DNA from: Streptomyces sp. Tue 6430
GTDB taxonomy: Bacteria; Actinomycetota; Actinomycetes; Streptomycetales; Streptomycetaceae
Reading direction: 5' to 3'
NCBI GenBank assembly: GCA_021568835.1
Contig: JAKGSH010000006.1
Coordinates: 48,437 to 112,436, forward strand
DNA length: 64,000 bases
Shown: positions 21,588 through 35,034 of the stretch, piece by piece
How positions within the stretch are numbered: position 1 is the first letter of the stretch
Layout: each line of letters begins with the position of its first letter
Made by a program: the position numbers and the translations under genes
The notes under the pieces: generated by a model
Databases searched by the model: none
Told to the model about the DNA's origin: nothing
Seen by the model: the letters and a program-made list of their open reading frames with translations, nothing else

Positions 21588-23792
21588 TCACACGGCCGCG
21601 GGCGTCAACCACATCGTCGCGAGGGGCGGCAGGGTGAGGGTGATCCGCCCGTTCTCCGGCTTCACCCCGTCGAGCAGGCGCACGTCGCTGCCGCCGTACC
21701 GCACGTCGTCGGTGTTGAGGGCCTCGTACCAGACGGGGACGTCGTCCGGCACGGCCAGCCGGTAGTCGTGGCGCACCACGGGGGAGAAGTTGCTGACCGC
21801 GAGCAGGGGGACGCCTTCGGCGTCGTGGCGCAGGAACGCGAAGACGTTGTCCTCGGCCGCGTCGCAGAGCACCCAGCAAAAGCCGCCCGGGTCGGTGTCC
21901 CGCTGCCACAGCGCCGGGGTGGCGCGGTAGCGCGTGTTGAGGTCGCGGACCAGGTCCCGGACCCCGCGGTGGTCGGCCGAGGGGCCGTAGCCCTCGTCGA
22001 GCAGCCACCACTCCGGGCCGTGGCTCTCGGACCACTCCGCGCCCTGGGCGAACTCCTGCCCCATGAACAGGAGTTGCTTGCCCGGGTGGGCCCACATGAA
22101 GGCGAGGTAGGCGCGGTGGTTGGCCCGCCGCTGCCACCAGTCGCCGGGCATCTTCGACACCAGAGCCTGCTTGCCGTGCACGACCTCGTCGTGCGAGATG
22201 GGCAGCACGTAGTTCTCGCTGTAGGCGTACACCATGGAGAAGGTCATCTCGTGGTGGTGGTACTTGCGGTGCACCGGCTCCTTGGCGATGTACTCCAGCG
22301 AGTCGTGCATCCACCCCATGTTCCACTTCAGCCCGAACCCGAGGCCGCCGCTGTCGGTCGGCCGGGTCACGCCCTCCCAGGCCGTGGACTCCTCCGCGAT
22401 GGTCACGACACCCGGGTTGCGGCGGTAGACCGTCGCGTTCATCTCCTGGAGGAACGCCTTCGCGTCCAGGTCCTCCCGGCCGCCGAACACGTTCGGCGTC
22501 CACTGCCCGGAGTCCCGCGAGTAGTCGAGGTAGAGCATGGAGGCGACGGCGTCCACCCGCAGCCCGTCGATGTGGAACTCCTCGCACCAGTACACGGCGT
22601 TGGCGACCAGGAAGTTGCGCACCTCGGTGCGCCCGAGGTCGAACTCGAACGTCCCCCAGTCGGGGTGCTCGGCCCGCTGCGCGTTCCCGGGCTCGTACAG
22701 CGGATCCCCGTCGAAGCGGGCCAGCGCCCAGTCGTCCTTGGGGAAGTGCGCCGGCACCCAGTCCACGATCACGCCGATGCCGGCCCGGTGCAGCGCGTCG
22801 ACCAGGTGCTTGAAGTCGTCGGGCGACCCGAGCCGCGAGGCCGGGGCGTAGAAGCCGGTGATCTGGTAGCCCCAGGAACCGGAGAACGGGTGCTGGGCGA
22901 CCGGCATGAACTCCACGTGCGTGAAGCCCAGGTCGTTGACGTAGGCGGGCAGTTCCTCGGCCAGCTGACGGTAGGTCAGACCCGGCCGCCAGGAGGGGAG
23001 GTGCACCTCGTACACGGAGAACGGCGCCACGTGGACGGGTACGTCCCCCCGGTGCGCCATCCACTCGGCGTCGCCCCACTCGTAGTGCGAGGCGTGCACG
23101 ATCGACGCGGTGTCCGGCGGGACCTCCGCGCACCGGGCCATCGGGTCGGCCTTGAGGAAGCGGTGCCCGTGGCGCGAGGTGATCTCGAACTTGTACCGGG
23201 TGCCCTCGCCGACGCCGGGCAGGAACAGCTCCCACACCCCGGACGCCCCGAGCGAACGCATCGGGAAGGCGGTGCCGTCCCAGTACGTGAAGTCCGCGGC
23301 GACCCGCACCCCCCGGGCGTTCGGCGCCCACACGGTGAACCGGGTGCCGGCGACGCCCTGGTGGGTCATCGGCTCGGCACCCAGCGCCTTCCACAGCTGC
23401 TCGTGCCGGCCCTCCCGGACGAGGTGCAGATCGAGGTCGCCCAGCGCCGGCAGGAACCGGTAGGGATCGTGCACCTCGGACTCGTCACCCTCGTACGCCA
23501 CCAGCAGTGTGTACGCGGGGATCTTCTTCAGCGGCAGCACGGCCGCGAAGAGACCGTCGCCCTCCGACACCAGCGGGGTGCGCTCGCCGTCCACCAGGAC
23601 GGCGACCGAGCGCGCGAAGGGACGCAGCGCCCGGAACAGGACGCCGCCGGGCACCGGGTGGGCGCCCAGCAGGGCGTGCGGGTCGTGGTGCGCGCCAGCC
23701 AGCAGGCGGTCCCGGTCGGCGGGGTCGAGCGCGGGCGCCACCGGCGCGCGGGGGCCGGCCGACTCGGGCAGGGAAGAGTCACGCAGAGCCAT
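21588..23792 (-). CDS. glgB: 1,4-alpha-glucan branching enzyme GlgB
   Basis: Intact, 734 residues. Introduces alpha-1,6 branches into the glucan made by GlgE. CBM48-type N-terminal modules (WAPNARGVRVAADF), then the GH13 barrel: VDWVPAHFPKDDW, catalytic Asp in GLRVDAVASML (about 413), acid Glu in VTIAEEST (about 466), and PISHDEVVHGK (Asp about 534). The ATG at 23792 lies 3 bases after the maltokinase stop, so the two are surely coupled. Last gene of the glgE-treS-mak-glgB operon. Confidence 0.96.
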   Translation of the reverse strand: MALRDSSLPESAGPRAPVAPALDPADRDRLLAGAHHDPHALLGAHPVPGGVLFRALRPFARSVAVLVDGERTPLVSEGDGLFAAVLPLKKIPAYTLLVAYEGDESEVHDPYRFLPALGDLDLHLVREGRHEQLWKALGAEPMTHQGVAGTRFTVWAPNARGVRVAADFTYWDGTAFPMRSLGASGVWELFLPGVGEGTRYKFEITSRHGHRFLKADPMARCAEVPPDTASIVHASHYEWGDAEWMAHRGDVPVHVAPFSVYEVHLPSWRPGLTYRQLAEELPAYVNDLGFTHVEFMPVAQHPFSGSWGYQITGFYAPASRLGSPDDFKHLVDALHRAGIGVIVDWVPAHFPKDDWALARFDGDPLYEPGNAQRAEHPDWGTFEFDLGRTEVRNFLVANAVYWCEEFHIDGLRVDAVASMLYLDYSRDSGQWTPNVFGGREDLDAKAFLQEMNATVYRRNPGVVTIAEESTAWEGVTRPTDSGGLGFGLKWNMGWMHDSLEYIAKEPVHRKYHHHEMTFSMVYAYSENYVLPISHDEVVHGKQALVSKMPGDWWQRRANHRAYLAFMWAHPGKQLLFMGQEFAQGAEWSESHGPEWWLLDEGYGPSADHRGVRDLVRDLNTRYRATPALWQRDTDPGGFCWVLCDAAEDNVFAFLRHDAEGVPLLAVSNFSPVVRHDYRLAVPDDVPVWYEALNTDDVRYGGSDVRLLDGVKPENGRITLTLPPLATMWLTPAAV

Positions 23793-23795
23793 CGG

Positions 23796-25156
23796 TCAGC
23801 CTCCTCGGACGGCGAGTCGTTCGATCGCCGCCATGGGTACGGGTAGCCAGTCGGGACGGTGCCGTGCCTCGTACAGCACCTCGTAGACGGCACGGTCGGT
23901 TTCGTACGCACGCAGCAGGGCGTGCTTCTTGCGGGGGTCCCAGCCGGCGCGTTCCGCGTACCCGGCGCAGAACGCCTCCCGGCAGCGGCGGGCCCACTCG
24001 GGGCGCCAGGGACGGCGCTGCCGGGCGGCGTAGTCGAACGAGCGCAGCATGCCCGCGATGTCCCGGACCGGGGAGTGCACGCTGCGCCGCTCGGCGAGCG
24101 GCCGGGACGGTTCGCCCTCGAAGTCGATGACGAACCACTCCCGTCCGGCGTGCAGCACCTGGCCCAGGTGCAGGTCGCCGTGGATGCGCTGGGCCGACGG
24201 GCCCGGATCGCAGGCGGCCAGGGCGCCGAAGGCGCTGGTGAGTCCGGGGACGTAGGGGCGCAGGGCCGGCACGTGGTGGGCGGCGGCCTCCAGCCGCTCG
24301 GTCATCCCGGCCGCCGTCCGCGCGTTGTCGCCGAGCGGTCCGACGGGGAAGGCCGCGGCCAGCGCGAGGTGCACCTCGGCGGTGGCCCCGCCCAGCGCGT
24401 GGGCCTGCCGGGTGAAGTCCTCCCTGCGGGCCAGCGCGTCCAGGGCCAGCGTCCAGCCGTCGGAGGCGTCGGGCAGGAACGGCTGGAGGACGCCGAGCGT
24501 CGCCTCCTGCGGATGGGTCGTGCGATACCAGGCCACCGGCGCCGGCACCCGGCCGCACCCCTGCCCCGCCAGCGCGACCGGCACCTCCAGGTCCGGGTTC
24601 ACCCCGGGCTGGATCCGCCGGAACACCTTCAGGATGAACGCGTCGCCGTAGACCAGCGACGTGTTCGACTGCTCGGCCTCCAGCAGCCGGGGTGCCAGCC
24701 CGCCGGCACCCGGGCCGACGGGTCGGACTCGAAGGACAGCGGCCCCAGCGGTCCCGGGTGCCGCAGCCGCTCCAGCAGCAGGTGCGCCGACCGGGGGTCC
24801 TGCAACGCGTCGTGCACGGTCAGTCCGGCCAGCGCCCCCTCCTCGACCCTGCCGATCAGGGCCCGGCCGAGCCGCGGGGACAGGTGCTCCTGGATGCCCA
24901 GGAGCAGCTGGTAGCAGTCACCTGGCGGGGGAGTGCCGCCCGGTGAGGGCACCCCCGACTGGCCGGTCTGCACCAGCAGGTGCAGACAGCCCGGATACAG
25001 CTCCGTCATGGACAGCAGACGCAGGTCGTTGAGGGGCCTGTCCTTGCCCGCGAACCAGCGCTGCCGGGGCAGCCAGTCGCGCAGCAGTGCCCCGAGCGTC
25101 CCCGTGGAGCGGACGCCGACGGCACTGCCCGGGCTCAGAGATGCGGTCTTCTGCAT
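23796..25156 (-). CDS. mak: Maltokinase (Pep2/Mak), frameshifted
   Basis: Phosphorylates maltose from TreS with ATP to maltose 1-phosphate, the substrate of GlgE. Start ATG at 25156 after GAGGGAAGGA. The N-terminal lobe contains WLPRQRWFAGKDRPL; the C-terminal kinase lobe has RIHGDLHLGQVL (catalytic Asp about 327) and WFVIDFEGEPSRPL (metal-binding Asp about 343), diagnostic of actinobacterial maltokinases. One frame break near 24712 (after ARVPAG); one added base gives 453 residues, the family norm. It lies between treS (28-base gap) and glgB (3-base gap). Confidence 0.93.
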
Positions 25157-25184
25157 GGTGACGCGTCCTTCCCTCGGCGCACGC

Positions 25185-26921
<1,737 letters not shown>

Positions 26922-26953
26922 GGCGCTCTGGGGTCTCCGCTCTGCGCTGTGGG

Positions 26954-28907
26954 TCACCGGACGTGGAACACGTGGGCCGGCGTCCGGCCGGGCTCCAGGC
27001 GTACGTAGTTGTCGCTGCCCCAGTGGTAGGTCTCGCCGGTGAGCTCGTCGCGCACCGGCACGGACTCGTGCCGGTCCAGACCGAGTTGCGGCATGTCCAA
27101 CGAGACCGTGGCCTCCTGGGTGTGGTGGGGGTCGAGGTTGACCACGACGAGCACCGTGTCCTCGCCGCTGCGTTTGCTGTAGGCGATGACGGAGTCGTTG
27201 TCCGTGCCGTGGAAGCGGAGGTTGCGGAGCCGGTGCAGTGCGGGGTGTGTTCGGCGGATCTCGTTGAGGCGGGTGATCAGGGGGGCGATGGTGCGGCCCT
27301 CGCGTGCGGCGGCGTCCCAGTCGCGGGGCGCAGCTGGTACTTCTCCGAGTCGAGGTACTCCTCGCTGCCCGGCCTGAGCGGGATGTTCTCGCACAGCTCG
27401 TAGCCGCTGTAGACGCCCCAGCTGGGGAGAGGGTCGCGGCCAGCACGGCGCGGGCCTCGAAGGCGGGGCGCCCGCCGTGCTGGAGGTGGGCGTGCAGGAT
27501 GTCGGGGGTGTTGGGGAAGAAGTTGGGCCGCATGTAGCTCGCCGCCTCGCCCGACAGCTCCGTCAGGTACTCGGTGAGTTCTTCCTTGGTGTTGCGCCAG
27601 GTGAAGTAGGTGTAGGACTGCTGGAAGCCGATCTGGGCGAGGGTGTGCATCATCGCGGGCCGGGTGAACGCCTCGGCCAGGAAGATCACGTCCGGGTCGG
27701 ACTTGTTGATCTCGCCGATGACCCGTTCCCAGAACACCACCGGCTTGGTGTGCGGGTTGTCCACCCGGAAGATCCGCACCCCGTGCCCCATCCAGTGCCG
27801 CAGCACCCGCAGCGTCTCCTTGACGATGCCGTCCATGTCGGCGTCGAAGGCGATCGGGTAGATGTCCTGGTACTTCTTCGGCGGGTTCTCCGCGTAGGCG
27901 ATCGTCCCGTCCGGCCGGTGGTGGAACCACTCCGGGTGCTTGTGCACCCACGGATGGTCCGGCGAGCACTGCAGCGCGAAGTCGAGGGCCACCTCCAGGC
28001 CCTCCTCGCGGGCCCGCTGCACGAACCAGTCGAAGTCCTCGAGCGTGCCCAGATCGGGGTGCACGGCGTCGTGGCCGCCCTCCGGCGAGCCGATCGCCCA
28101 CGGCACCCCCACGTCCTCGGGACCGGGATCGAGGGTGTTGTTGCGGCCCTTGCGGAAGGTCGTGCCGATGGGGTGGATCGGCGGCAGGTAGACCACGTCG
28201 AAGCCCATCGCCGCGATCGCCGGCAGCCGCCGCGCCGCCGTGCGGAACGTGCCGTGCGGCCGCTCGGGAGTGCCCTCCGAGCGCGGGAAGAACTCGTACC
28301 ACGACCCGTACAACGCCCGCTCCCGCTCCACCAGCAGCGGCATGGCGGCACTCGCGGAGACGAACTCCCGGAAGGGGTGGCGGGCCAGTACCTCGACCAC
28401 CTCGGGCGCCAGCGCCGCCGCGTACCGCTCGGCGACCGGGAGCGCGTCGTCGAGCAGCCGGCGCGCCGCCTCCCGTACCACGGTCCGCGCCGGGCCGCGC
28501 GGCACCCGGGCCGCCGCCCGCTCATGGAGGTGCCCGCCCTCCTCCAGCACCAGCCCCGTGTCGATGCCCGCGGGAATCTTGATCTCCGCGTGCCGGCGCC
28601 AGGTCGTGACGGGATCGCTCCAGGCCTCCACGGTGTACGTCCAGCGGCCCACCTCGTCGAGCGTCACCTCGGCACCCCAGCGGTCGGTGCCCGGCGCGAG
28701 TTCCCGCATCGGCGTCCACGGCCCACGGCGGCCGCCCGGGCCCTTGAGGACCACGTTCGCGCCGATCGCGTCGTGGCCCTCGCGGAACACCGTCGCGGTG
28801 ATCTCGAACGCCTCGCCGCTCACGGACTTCGCCGGACGCCGGCCGCACTCCACGCGCGGATGGACGTCCCGCACCGGGACACGGCCGATCGTTCTGGTGG
28901 ACCTCAC
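26954..28907 (-). CDS. glgE: Maltosyltransferase GlgE (maltose-1-phosphate:glucan), frameshifted twice near the C-terminus
   Basis: Extends alpha-1,4-glucan with maltosyl units from maltose 1-phosphate. The N-terminal domain has [20 protein letters not shown]. The GH13 core contains [42 protein letters not shown] (nucleophile Asp about 381) and [11 protein letters not shown] (Glu about 408). The GTG at 28907 follows GGAGG with ideal spacing. The frame breaks near 27425 (before SWGVYSGYE) and near 27330 (before RDWDAA); two added bases give 651 residues. First of the four-gene operon; a DUF5133 gene lies 72 bases upstream on the same strand. Confidence 0.94.
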
Positions 28908-28979
28908 GCTGCACCTCCGCTGTACCGAAAAAGGTTTCTGTCGCCCGCTGTCGATGCCCCGGCCGAAGCGGCCGGGGCG

Positions 28980-29276
28980 TTACCGCTCCGCTGCCAGCCG
29001 CAGGGTCGGCCGGGTCGCCGCGAGCCGCGCGGCGCCGCTCCTGCGGGACGCCCCGCCCCGCAGGAGACGGGTGTCCGCGCCCGCGCGCAGGTACTGCTCC
29101 GCGGCGTCCGCGGCCTCCCGCGCGCAACGCTTGCCCATCAGCACGCACAGGGTGTATCCGCAGTCCTCGAAGGTGGCCCGCACCGCGCGGTCGCCCGGGC
29201 GCGCGAGCATGACGCGTTCCCAGGCGCGGTAACTGCGCAGACGTCTGGCGACTTCGGTCTTCGCTGGTAGCAGCAT
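28980..29276 (-). CDS. DUF5133 domain protein
   Basis: 98 residues from ATG at 29276 (GGAAGG upstream), ending TAA. The block MLLPAKTEVARRLRSYRAWER, followed by an aligned FEDCGYTLCVLMGKR and a DAAEQYL helix, matches the DUF5133 family found almost only in Streptomyces, which I know only as uncharacterised. The C-terminal 35 residues are low-complexity. It is directly upstream of glgE and divergent from the ATPase-glgX pair, so regulation of glycogen genes is possible but unproven. Confidence 0.72.
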   Translation of the reverse strand: MLLPAKTEVARRLRSYRAWERVMLARPGDRAVRATFEDCGYTLCVLMGKRCAREAADAAEQYLRAGADTRLLRGGASRRSGAARLAATRPTLRLAAER

Positions 29277-29570
29277 GGCGCTGTTCACCTTCCGGGAGTT
29301 CGAGAGGTACGTCGCCCCGCGGCGAGCGGGTCGGCCATGTAAGCAGAGGTGCGAAACCGTCAAACCTCCCGAGGCCTTCACTTATGGTGCACGGCCCACC
29401 ACCCAACGTCCTGTTGGATCTTGATTGTGGTGCGCTCGTGTTGCACGAATGGCGTAGCAGTCCCATTGTGGTTGTGACTCAGGAGCGATCAACGCTCACG
29501 CTTCGTGTTCGGAGCTCGGCCCGCCGGGCCGAGAAGGAGCGGAGCCTCGCCGGTGAGGAGACGAACGACG

Positions 29571-30075
29571 ATGAAGACCGCAGTCCCCTGCTACTACCAC
29601 CTCGACGTGTACGTGAGCCCGGACCGGGTCGGACAGGTCAAGCGCATCCTGGCCGCACACCTGAGGTACTGGGACCTCGAAACGCTCGTCGAGCCTGTCT
29701 GCGGTGGAACCGAGATGCTGCTCAACGCCATAGACGAGCACGCCACGGACAAGCACACCTCCATCGAGCTGTGGTGGAACGGCCAGCACCTGATCACGGC
29801 GGTCGGCGGCGACGACCGGGACCTGCGCCCGGACCAGGACCTGCGCGCCTGCCTCGAGAGCATCGCCGCCATGAGCGACGGCTGGGGCTGCTGCGCCACC
29901 GACACCGGCAGCAAGGTCATCTGGTTCTCGCAGCGCGCCCGCGCCGGCGAACGCGTCCCGCTCGTGCCGACCCTCCCGAGCGGGACCTGCGCGAAATGCT
30001 CCAGGTGCCGCGCGAGCTGCCCGTGGCGGCCCTCGCCGCCGTGGAAGACACGCACGGCGTCCTGGAGGGCGCCCG

Positions 30076-30079
<4 letters not shown>
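29571..30079 (+). CDS. Divergent RsbW-like ATP-binding protein coupled to glgX, frameshifted
   Basis: 169 residues after one added base near 29975. N-box-like [13 protein letters not shown] (residues about 45-57) and a [17 protein letters not shown] block resemble short Streptomyces GHKL-fold regulators, but G1 is degenerate (GGDDRDLRP), so ATP hydrolysis is doubtful. The C-terminus reads [24 protein letters not shown] at 29571; GGTGAGGAG precedes it. Its TGA overlaps the GTG of glgX (GTGA), so the two are translationally coupled. The upstream 294-base divergent region holds the short inverted repeat ccaacgtcctgttgg (29402-29416). Family assignment is moderate; a signalling link to glycogen debranching is inference. 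Confidence 0.68.
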
Positions 30080-32218
<2,139 letters not shown>

Positions 32219-32234
32219 GCGGCCGCACGGGCGC

Positions 32235-33038
32235 TCAGCGGCCGCGGCGCGCGGTCACCGTGAACTGGGCGCCGTCGGGGTCGCGCAGGACGACCTCGTC
32301 GGCGCCCTTGGCCAGCACGCTGCCGCCGTGCCGTTCGGCTTCCCGTGCGCAGGCCGTCACGTCCGGCACCGCGAAGTGGACCTGCCAGTGCGGCCGGATC
32401 GTCGGGTCGGGGCCGCCTCCAGGGCGCCCGACTCGATCCGGGCCACGACGTCGCCCCGGCTGCGCAATACCACCTCGCCGCCCTCGTAGTGCACCTCGCA
32501 GCAGCCCGGCCGGTCGCTCGCCCAGTCGAGGATCCCGCCGTAGAAGATGGCGGATTCGAAGGCGTCGCGGGTGTGCAGCCGGATGAACGCGGGGCGGCCT
32601 GCCGCCAGGCCTCCCAGTTGCCGACCAGGGAGCCCTCCCAGACGCCGAAGGTCGCGCCGTCCCGGTCGGCCAGCAGCGCCGCCCGGCCCGGCGGCAGCGA
32701 GATCGGTCCGACGGCGACCGTGCCGCCCCGCTCCCGCGCGCGGGAGGCCGCCACGTCCGCGCTCGGCACGGCGAAGTACGGCGTCCAGGCCACCGCCATC
32801 TGCCACACCGAGGCGACGCCGGCGATGCCGGCTACGGGGACGCCGTCGACCAGGGCCGTACGGAAGTGGTCGCCGAGGCTGCCCCGGCGCCAGTCCCACC
32901 CGAGGACGGCCCCGTAGAACCTCTGGGTGGCCTCCAGGTCCCGGCTGGTCAGGCTCACCCAGCAGGGCGCACCGAACACGGAGTGCGTGGAGACGACCTC
33001 CGTCGCACCGGGGGCGGCAGGGGGCGGTGATGGTTCAT
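32235..33038 (-). CDS. Two-domain VOC (glyoxalase/bleomycin-resistance fold) protein, frameshifted
   Basis: About 268 residues. Two repeats of the VOC fold: the first from FGAPCWVSLTSRDLEATQRFYGAVLGWDW to AALLADRDGATFGVWEG, the second from FIRLHTRDAFESAIFYGGILDWA to VLRDPDGAQFTV. This resembles the tandem VOC proteins of Streptomyces related to Cfp30B; no reaction can be assigned. ATG at 33038, preceded by AGGAACG. Frame breaks near 33015, 32600 and 32412 each need one base. The stop at 32235 is 16 bases from the convergent glgX stop. Confidence 0.8.
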
Positions 33039-33141
33039 GGCACTCGCGTTCCTGGTCGATCGGCGGCCGGCGGCATGGCACCAGTGTCCCGCCGGACCCT
33101 TCCACGGCGCCTGCCGAGCGCCCCGGTGGCACGATGGAGAC

Positions 33142-33738
33142 GTGCGCCGAGTACCGAGCGAACCCCGCGGTGAAACGGACCGCATCGCCGAACTCCAGCG
33201 GGAGATCGGCCGGCTCAAGGACGCCGTGGCCTCGCACGCCGTGGTGGACCAGGCGATCGGGGTGATCGTCGGTCTGGGGCGGATGACGCCGGACGGGGGA
33301 TGGACGGTGCTGAAGGAGGTCTCCCAGCACACCAACATCAAGCTGCGCAACGTCGCGGAGCTGATCCTCCTCTGGGGCCGCAGCGGGCGGATGCCCGACG
33401 AGATCCGCGCGGAGCTGGAGGACGCGGTGGACCGCCACGGCCCACCCAGATTCCCGGCGCGCCACCGCTGGAGTGCCGCCCGCCGGAATGACGCCCGGCC
33501 TGCGTCGGCTCCGCCCGGCCTGCGTCGGCTCCGCCCGGCCTGCGTCGGCTCCGCCCGGCCTGCGTCGGCTCCGCCCGGCCTGCGTCGGCCCGCCCGGCCT
33601 GCGTCGGCCCGCCCGGCCTGCGTCGGCTCCGCCCGGCCTGCGTCGGCCCGCCCCGCCTGCGTCGGCTCCGCCCGGCCTGCGCCGGCCCGTCCGGCCTGTG
33701 CCCGGCCGTGTGCGCCCGCTCGTCGTCCGTCGGCGTGA
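33142..33738 (+). CDS. ANTAR domain protein; C-terminal part runs through a minisatellite
   Basis: Residues about 12-100 form a helical ANTAR domain (ASHAVVDQAIGVIVGLGRM, then EVSQHTNIKLRNVAELIL), an RNA-binding antitermination module. GTG at 33142 is the first good start after unrelated sequence; the ribosome-binding site is weak. As sequenced, the frame runs on through a 20-bp minisatellite to 33738 (198 residues, repetitive ASAPPGLRR-like tail). One missing base near 33445, of the kind seen all over this window, would instead end the protein at 33491 (...GAPPLECRPPE, 116 residues), the usual size for a stand-alone ANTAR protein. I favour the shorter product but give the frame as it stands. 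Confidence 0.72.
   Translation: MRRVPSEPRGETDRIAELQREIGRLKDAVASHAVVDQAIGVIVGLGRMTPDGGWTVLKEVSQHTNIKLRNVAELILLWGRSGRMPDEIRAELEDAVDRHGPPRFPARHRWSAARRNDARPASAPPGLRRLRPACVGSARPASAPPGLRRPARPASARPACVGSARPASARPACVGSARPAPARPACARPCAPARRPSA
33499..33694 (+). repeat. Minisatellite: ten tandem 19-20-bp units
   Basis: Unit cctgcgtcggctccgcccgg (20 bp), with a 19-bp variant lacking one base in the ctccg part. Starts at 33499, 33519, 33539, 33559, 33579, 33598, 33617, 33637, 33656 and 33676. It lies between the ANTAR domain and the convergent sigma gene. Because units are 19 or 20 bp, any copy change shifts the reading frame crossing it. Confidence 0.93.
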
Positions 33739-33755
33739 CGGGCGCGCGTCGCCGC

Positions 33756-33799
33756 GTCAGTGGGTGCCGGTGGCGATGTCAGTGGGTGCCGGTGGCGAT
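33756..33799 (+). repeat. 22-bp tandem duplication at the 3' end of the sigma factor gene
   Basis: The 22-bp segment starting gtcagtgggtgccggtggcg occurs twice back to back (33756-33777 and 33778-33799). On the minus strand the inner copy codes for the last six residues (IATGTH) and stop of the sigma factor; the outer copy lies past the stop and repeats that end. Confidence 0.93.
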
Positions 33800-34570
33800 C
33801 TCCTCGCGCAGCCGCTCGAAGCAACCGCTCAGCAGCCGGGAGACGTGCATCTGCGAGATGCCGAGCTGCTCGGCGATGCTGCTCTGGGTCATGCCGCCGA
33901 AGAAGCGCAGGTACAGGATGGTCCGCTCGCGTTCCGGCAGGGCCCGCAGGCACGGGGCGACGGCCACCCGGTCGAGGACGGTGTCGTACCCCGGGTCGGG
34001 GTCTCCCAGGGCGTCCTCCAGGGCGTAGCCGTCGGTGCCGGGCATCTCGGCCTCCAGCGACAGCGCGGAGAAGCACTCGAGGGCCTCCATGCCGGTGCGG
34101 ACCTCGTCCTCGGTCATCTGCGCGTACTCGGCGATCTCGGCGAGGGTCGGAGCCCGTCCCGACGTGGTCTGGGCGAGGTCCTTCGCGGCGTGCCGCACCC
34201 GGTTGCGCAGGTCCTGGACCCGGCGCGGGACGTGCAGCGTCCACATGTGGTCGCGGAAGTGGCGCTTGATCTCGCCGGTGATCGTCGGTACCGCGTAGGC
34301 CTCGAAGGCGCGGCCGCGGTCGGGGTCGTAGTGGTCGACGGCCTTGACGAGGCCGAGGGCCGCCACCTGGTAGAGGTCCTCGAGGGACTCGCCGCGCCCG
34401 CGGAAGCGGACGGCTATGCGTTCGGCCATGGGTAGCCAGAGGCGGACCAGTTCGTCACGGAGCGACCGGCGCTCGGGGCCGTCGGGGAGCCGGGCGAGCC
34501 TGGCGAAGGTCTCGGCGGTGTCCGGTGCGTCGTCGTGGGGGTGCTGCTTGGTTCTGACGGTGGTACGCAT
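33779..34570 (-). CDS. SigB/SigF-family RNA polymerase sigma factor (stress sigma)
   Basis: 263 residues, intact. Region 2: LWLPMAERIAVRFRGRGE, then DLYQVAALGLVKAVDHYDP and AVPTITGEIKRHFRD. Region 3: VPRRVQDLRNRV and PTLAEIAEYAQM. Region 4: ERTILYLRFFGGMTQSSIAE and LGISQMHVSRLLS. This is the Streptomyces SigB/F/G/H type that reads GNNT-N14-16-GGGTAY promoters and is controlled by partner switching. ATG at 34570 follows GAGGGAGG. No anti-sigma gene is adjacent, but several RsbW-like ATPases lie within 20 kb. Its place beside a second glycogen cluster recalls S. coelicolor sigG, from memory only. Its 3' end carries a 22-bp tandem duplication. Confidence 0.93.
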   Translation of the reverse strand: MRTTVRTKQHPHDDAPDTAETFARLARLPDGPERRSLRDELVRLWLPMAERIAVRFRGRGESLEDLYQVAALGLVKAVDHYDPDRGRAFEAYAVPTITGEIKRHFRDHMWTLHVPRRVQDLRNRVRHAAKDLAQTTSGRAPTLAEIAEYAQMTEDEVRTGMEALECFSALSLEAEMPGTDGYALEDALGDPDPGYDTVLDRVAVAPCLRALPERERTILYLRFFGGMTQSSIAEQLGISQMHVSRLLSGCFERLREEIATGTH

Positions 34571-35034
34571 CAGGCGTGCCTCCCTCAGGCGGGTGCCGGT
34601 GGATGGACGGACACCGTGGGACGCACGCTCGCCCGGACCTTGGGGAGATCCCCCGGGGCCGGCCTGCCGGCGGGCTCCCACGGAGGTGCCTCCTGTCCGA
34701 AGCACTTCTGAGCTGATGCCCGTCTTGTAGGGATATAAAACAGATAATCCCATTTAGTCTGGCCGGGTGCACCTGCTCCACCGTGCGGGCCGTCCGCGGG
34801 CTCCTCGGCCGCGTCCTGCGGCGTGTGTCCGCCGGCGCCCGCCGGTCCCGTCCGCGACGTGATGTGCGGCACGCCCGTCGTGCCGCCCGCGCCGCCCGGA
34901 ACGGGATTCTTCCTGCGCACGGCTTGATCACCGATCAAAAGGGGTGAAGGCCCTGGCCACACCGCATTCCGCTCATTTGACAGTGTGCTGAGCCCACGGA
35001 TAGGAAGCAGCCCGTAGAAGTCGAGAGGTGGACT
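34571..35034. other. Divergent promoter region between sigma factor and unknown gene
   Basis: 464 bases, no gene seen. An AT-rich patch at 34725-34760 (minus strand TTATCTGTTTTATATCCC), unusual for this genome, is the likely promoter area of the sigma gene, which would then have a leader of about 150 bases. An HrdB-like promoter for the plus-strand gene is at 34977-35006. Confidence 0.6.
34977..35006 (+). promoter_or_regulatory. Candidate housekeeping (HrdB-type) promoter
   Basis: TTGACA (34977-34982), 18-base spacer, TAGGAA (35001-35006), 29 bases before the GTG at 35035. The -35 is perfect; the -10 is close to the Streptomyces TAGRRT pattern with a mismatch at the last base. Confidence 0.5.

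Noticed and set aside
33465..34244. Minus-strand frame reading through the minisatellite (AEPTQAGR-like peptide repeat)
   Set aside because: It overlaps the sigma factor gene in another phase and consists only of translated minisatellite plus shadow sequence.
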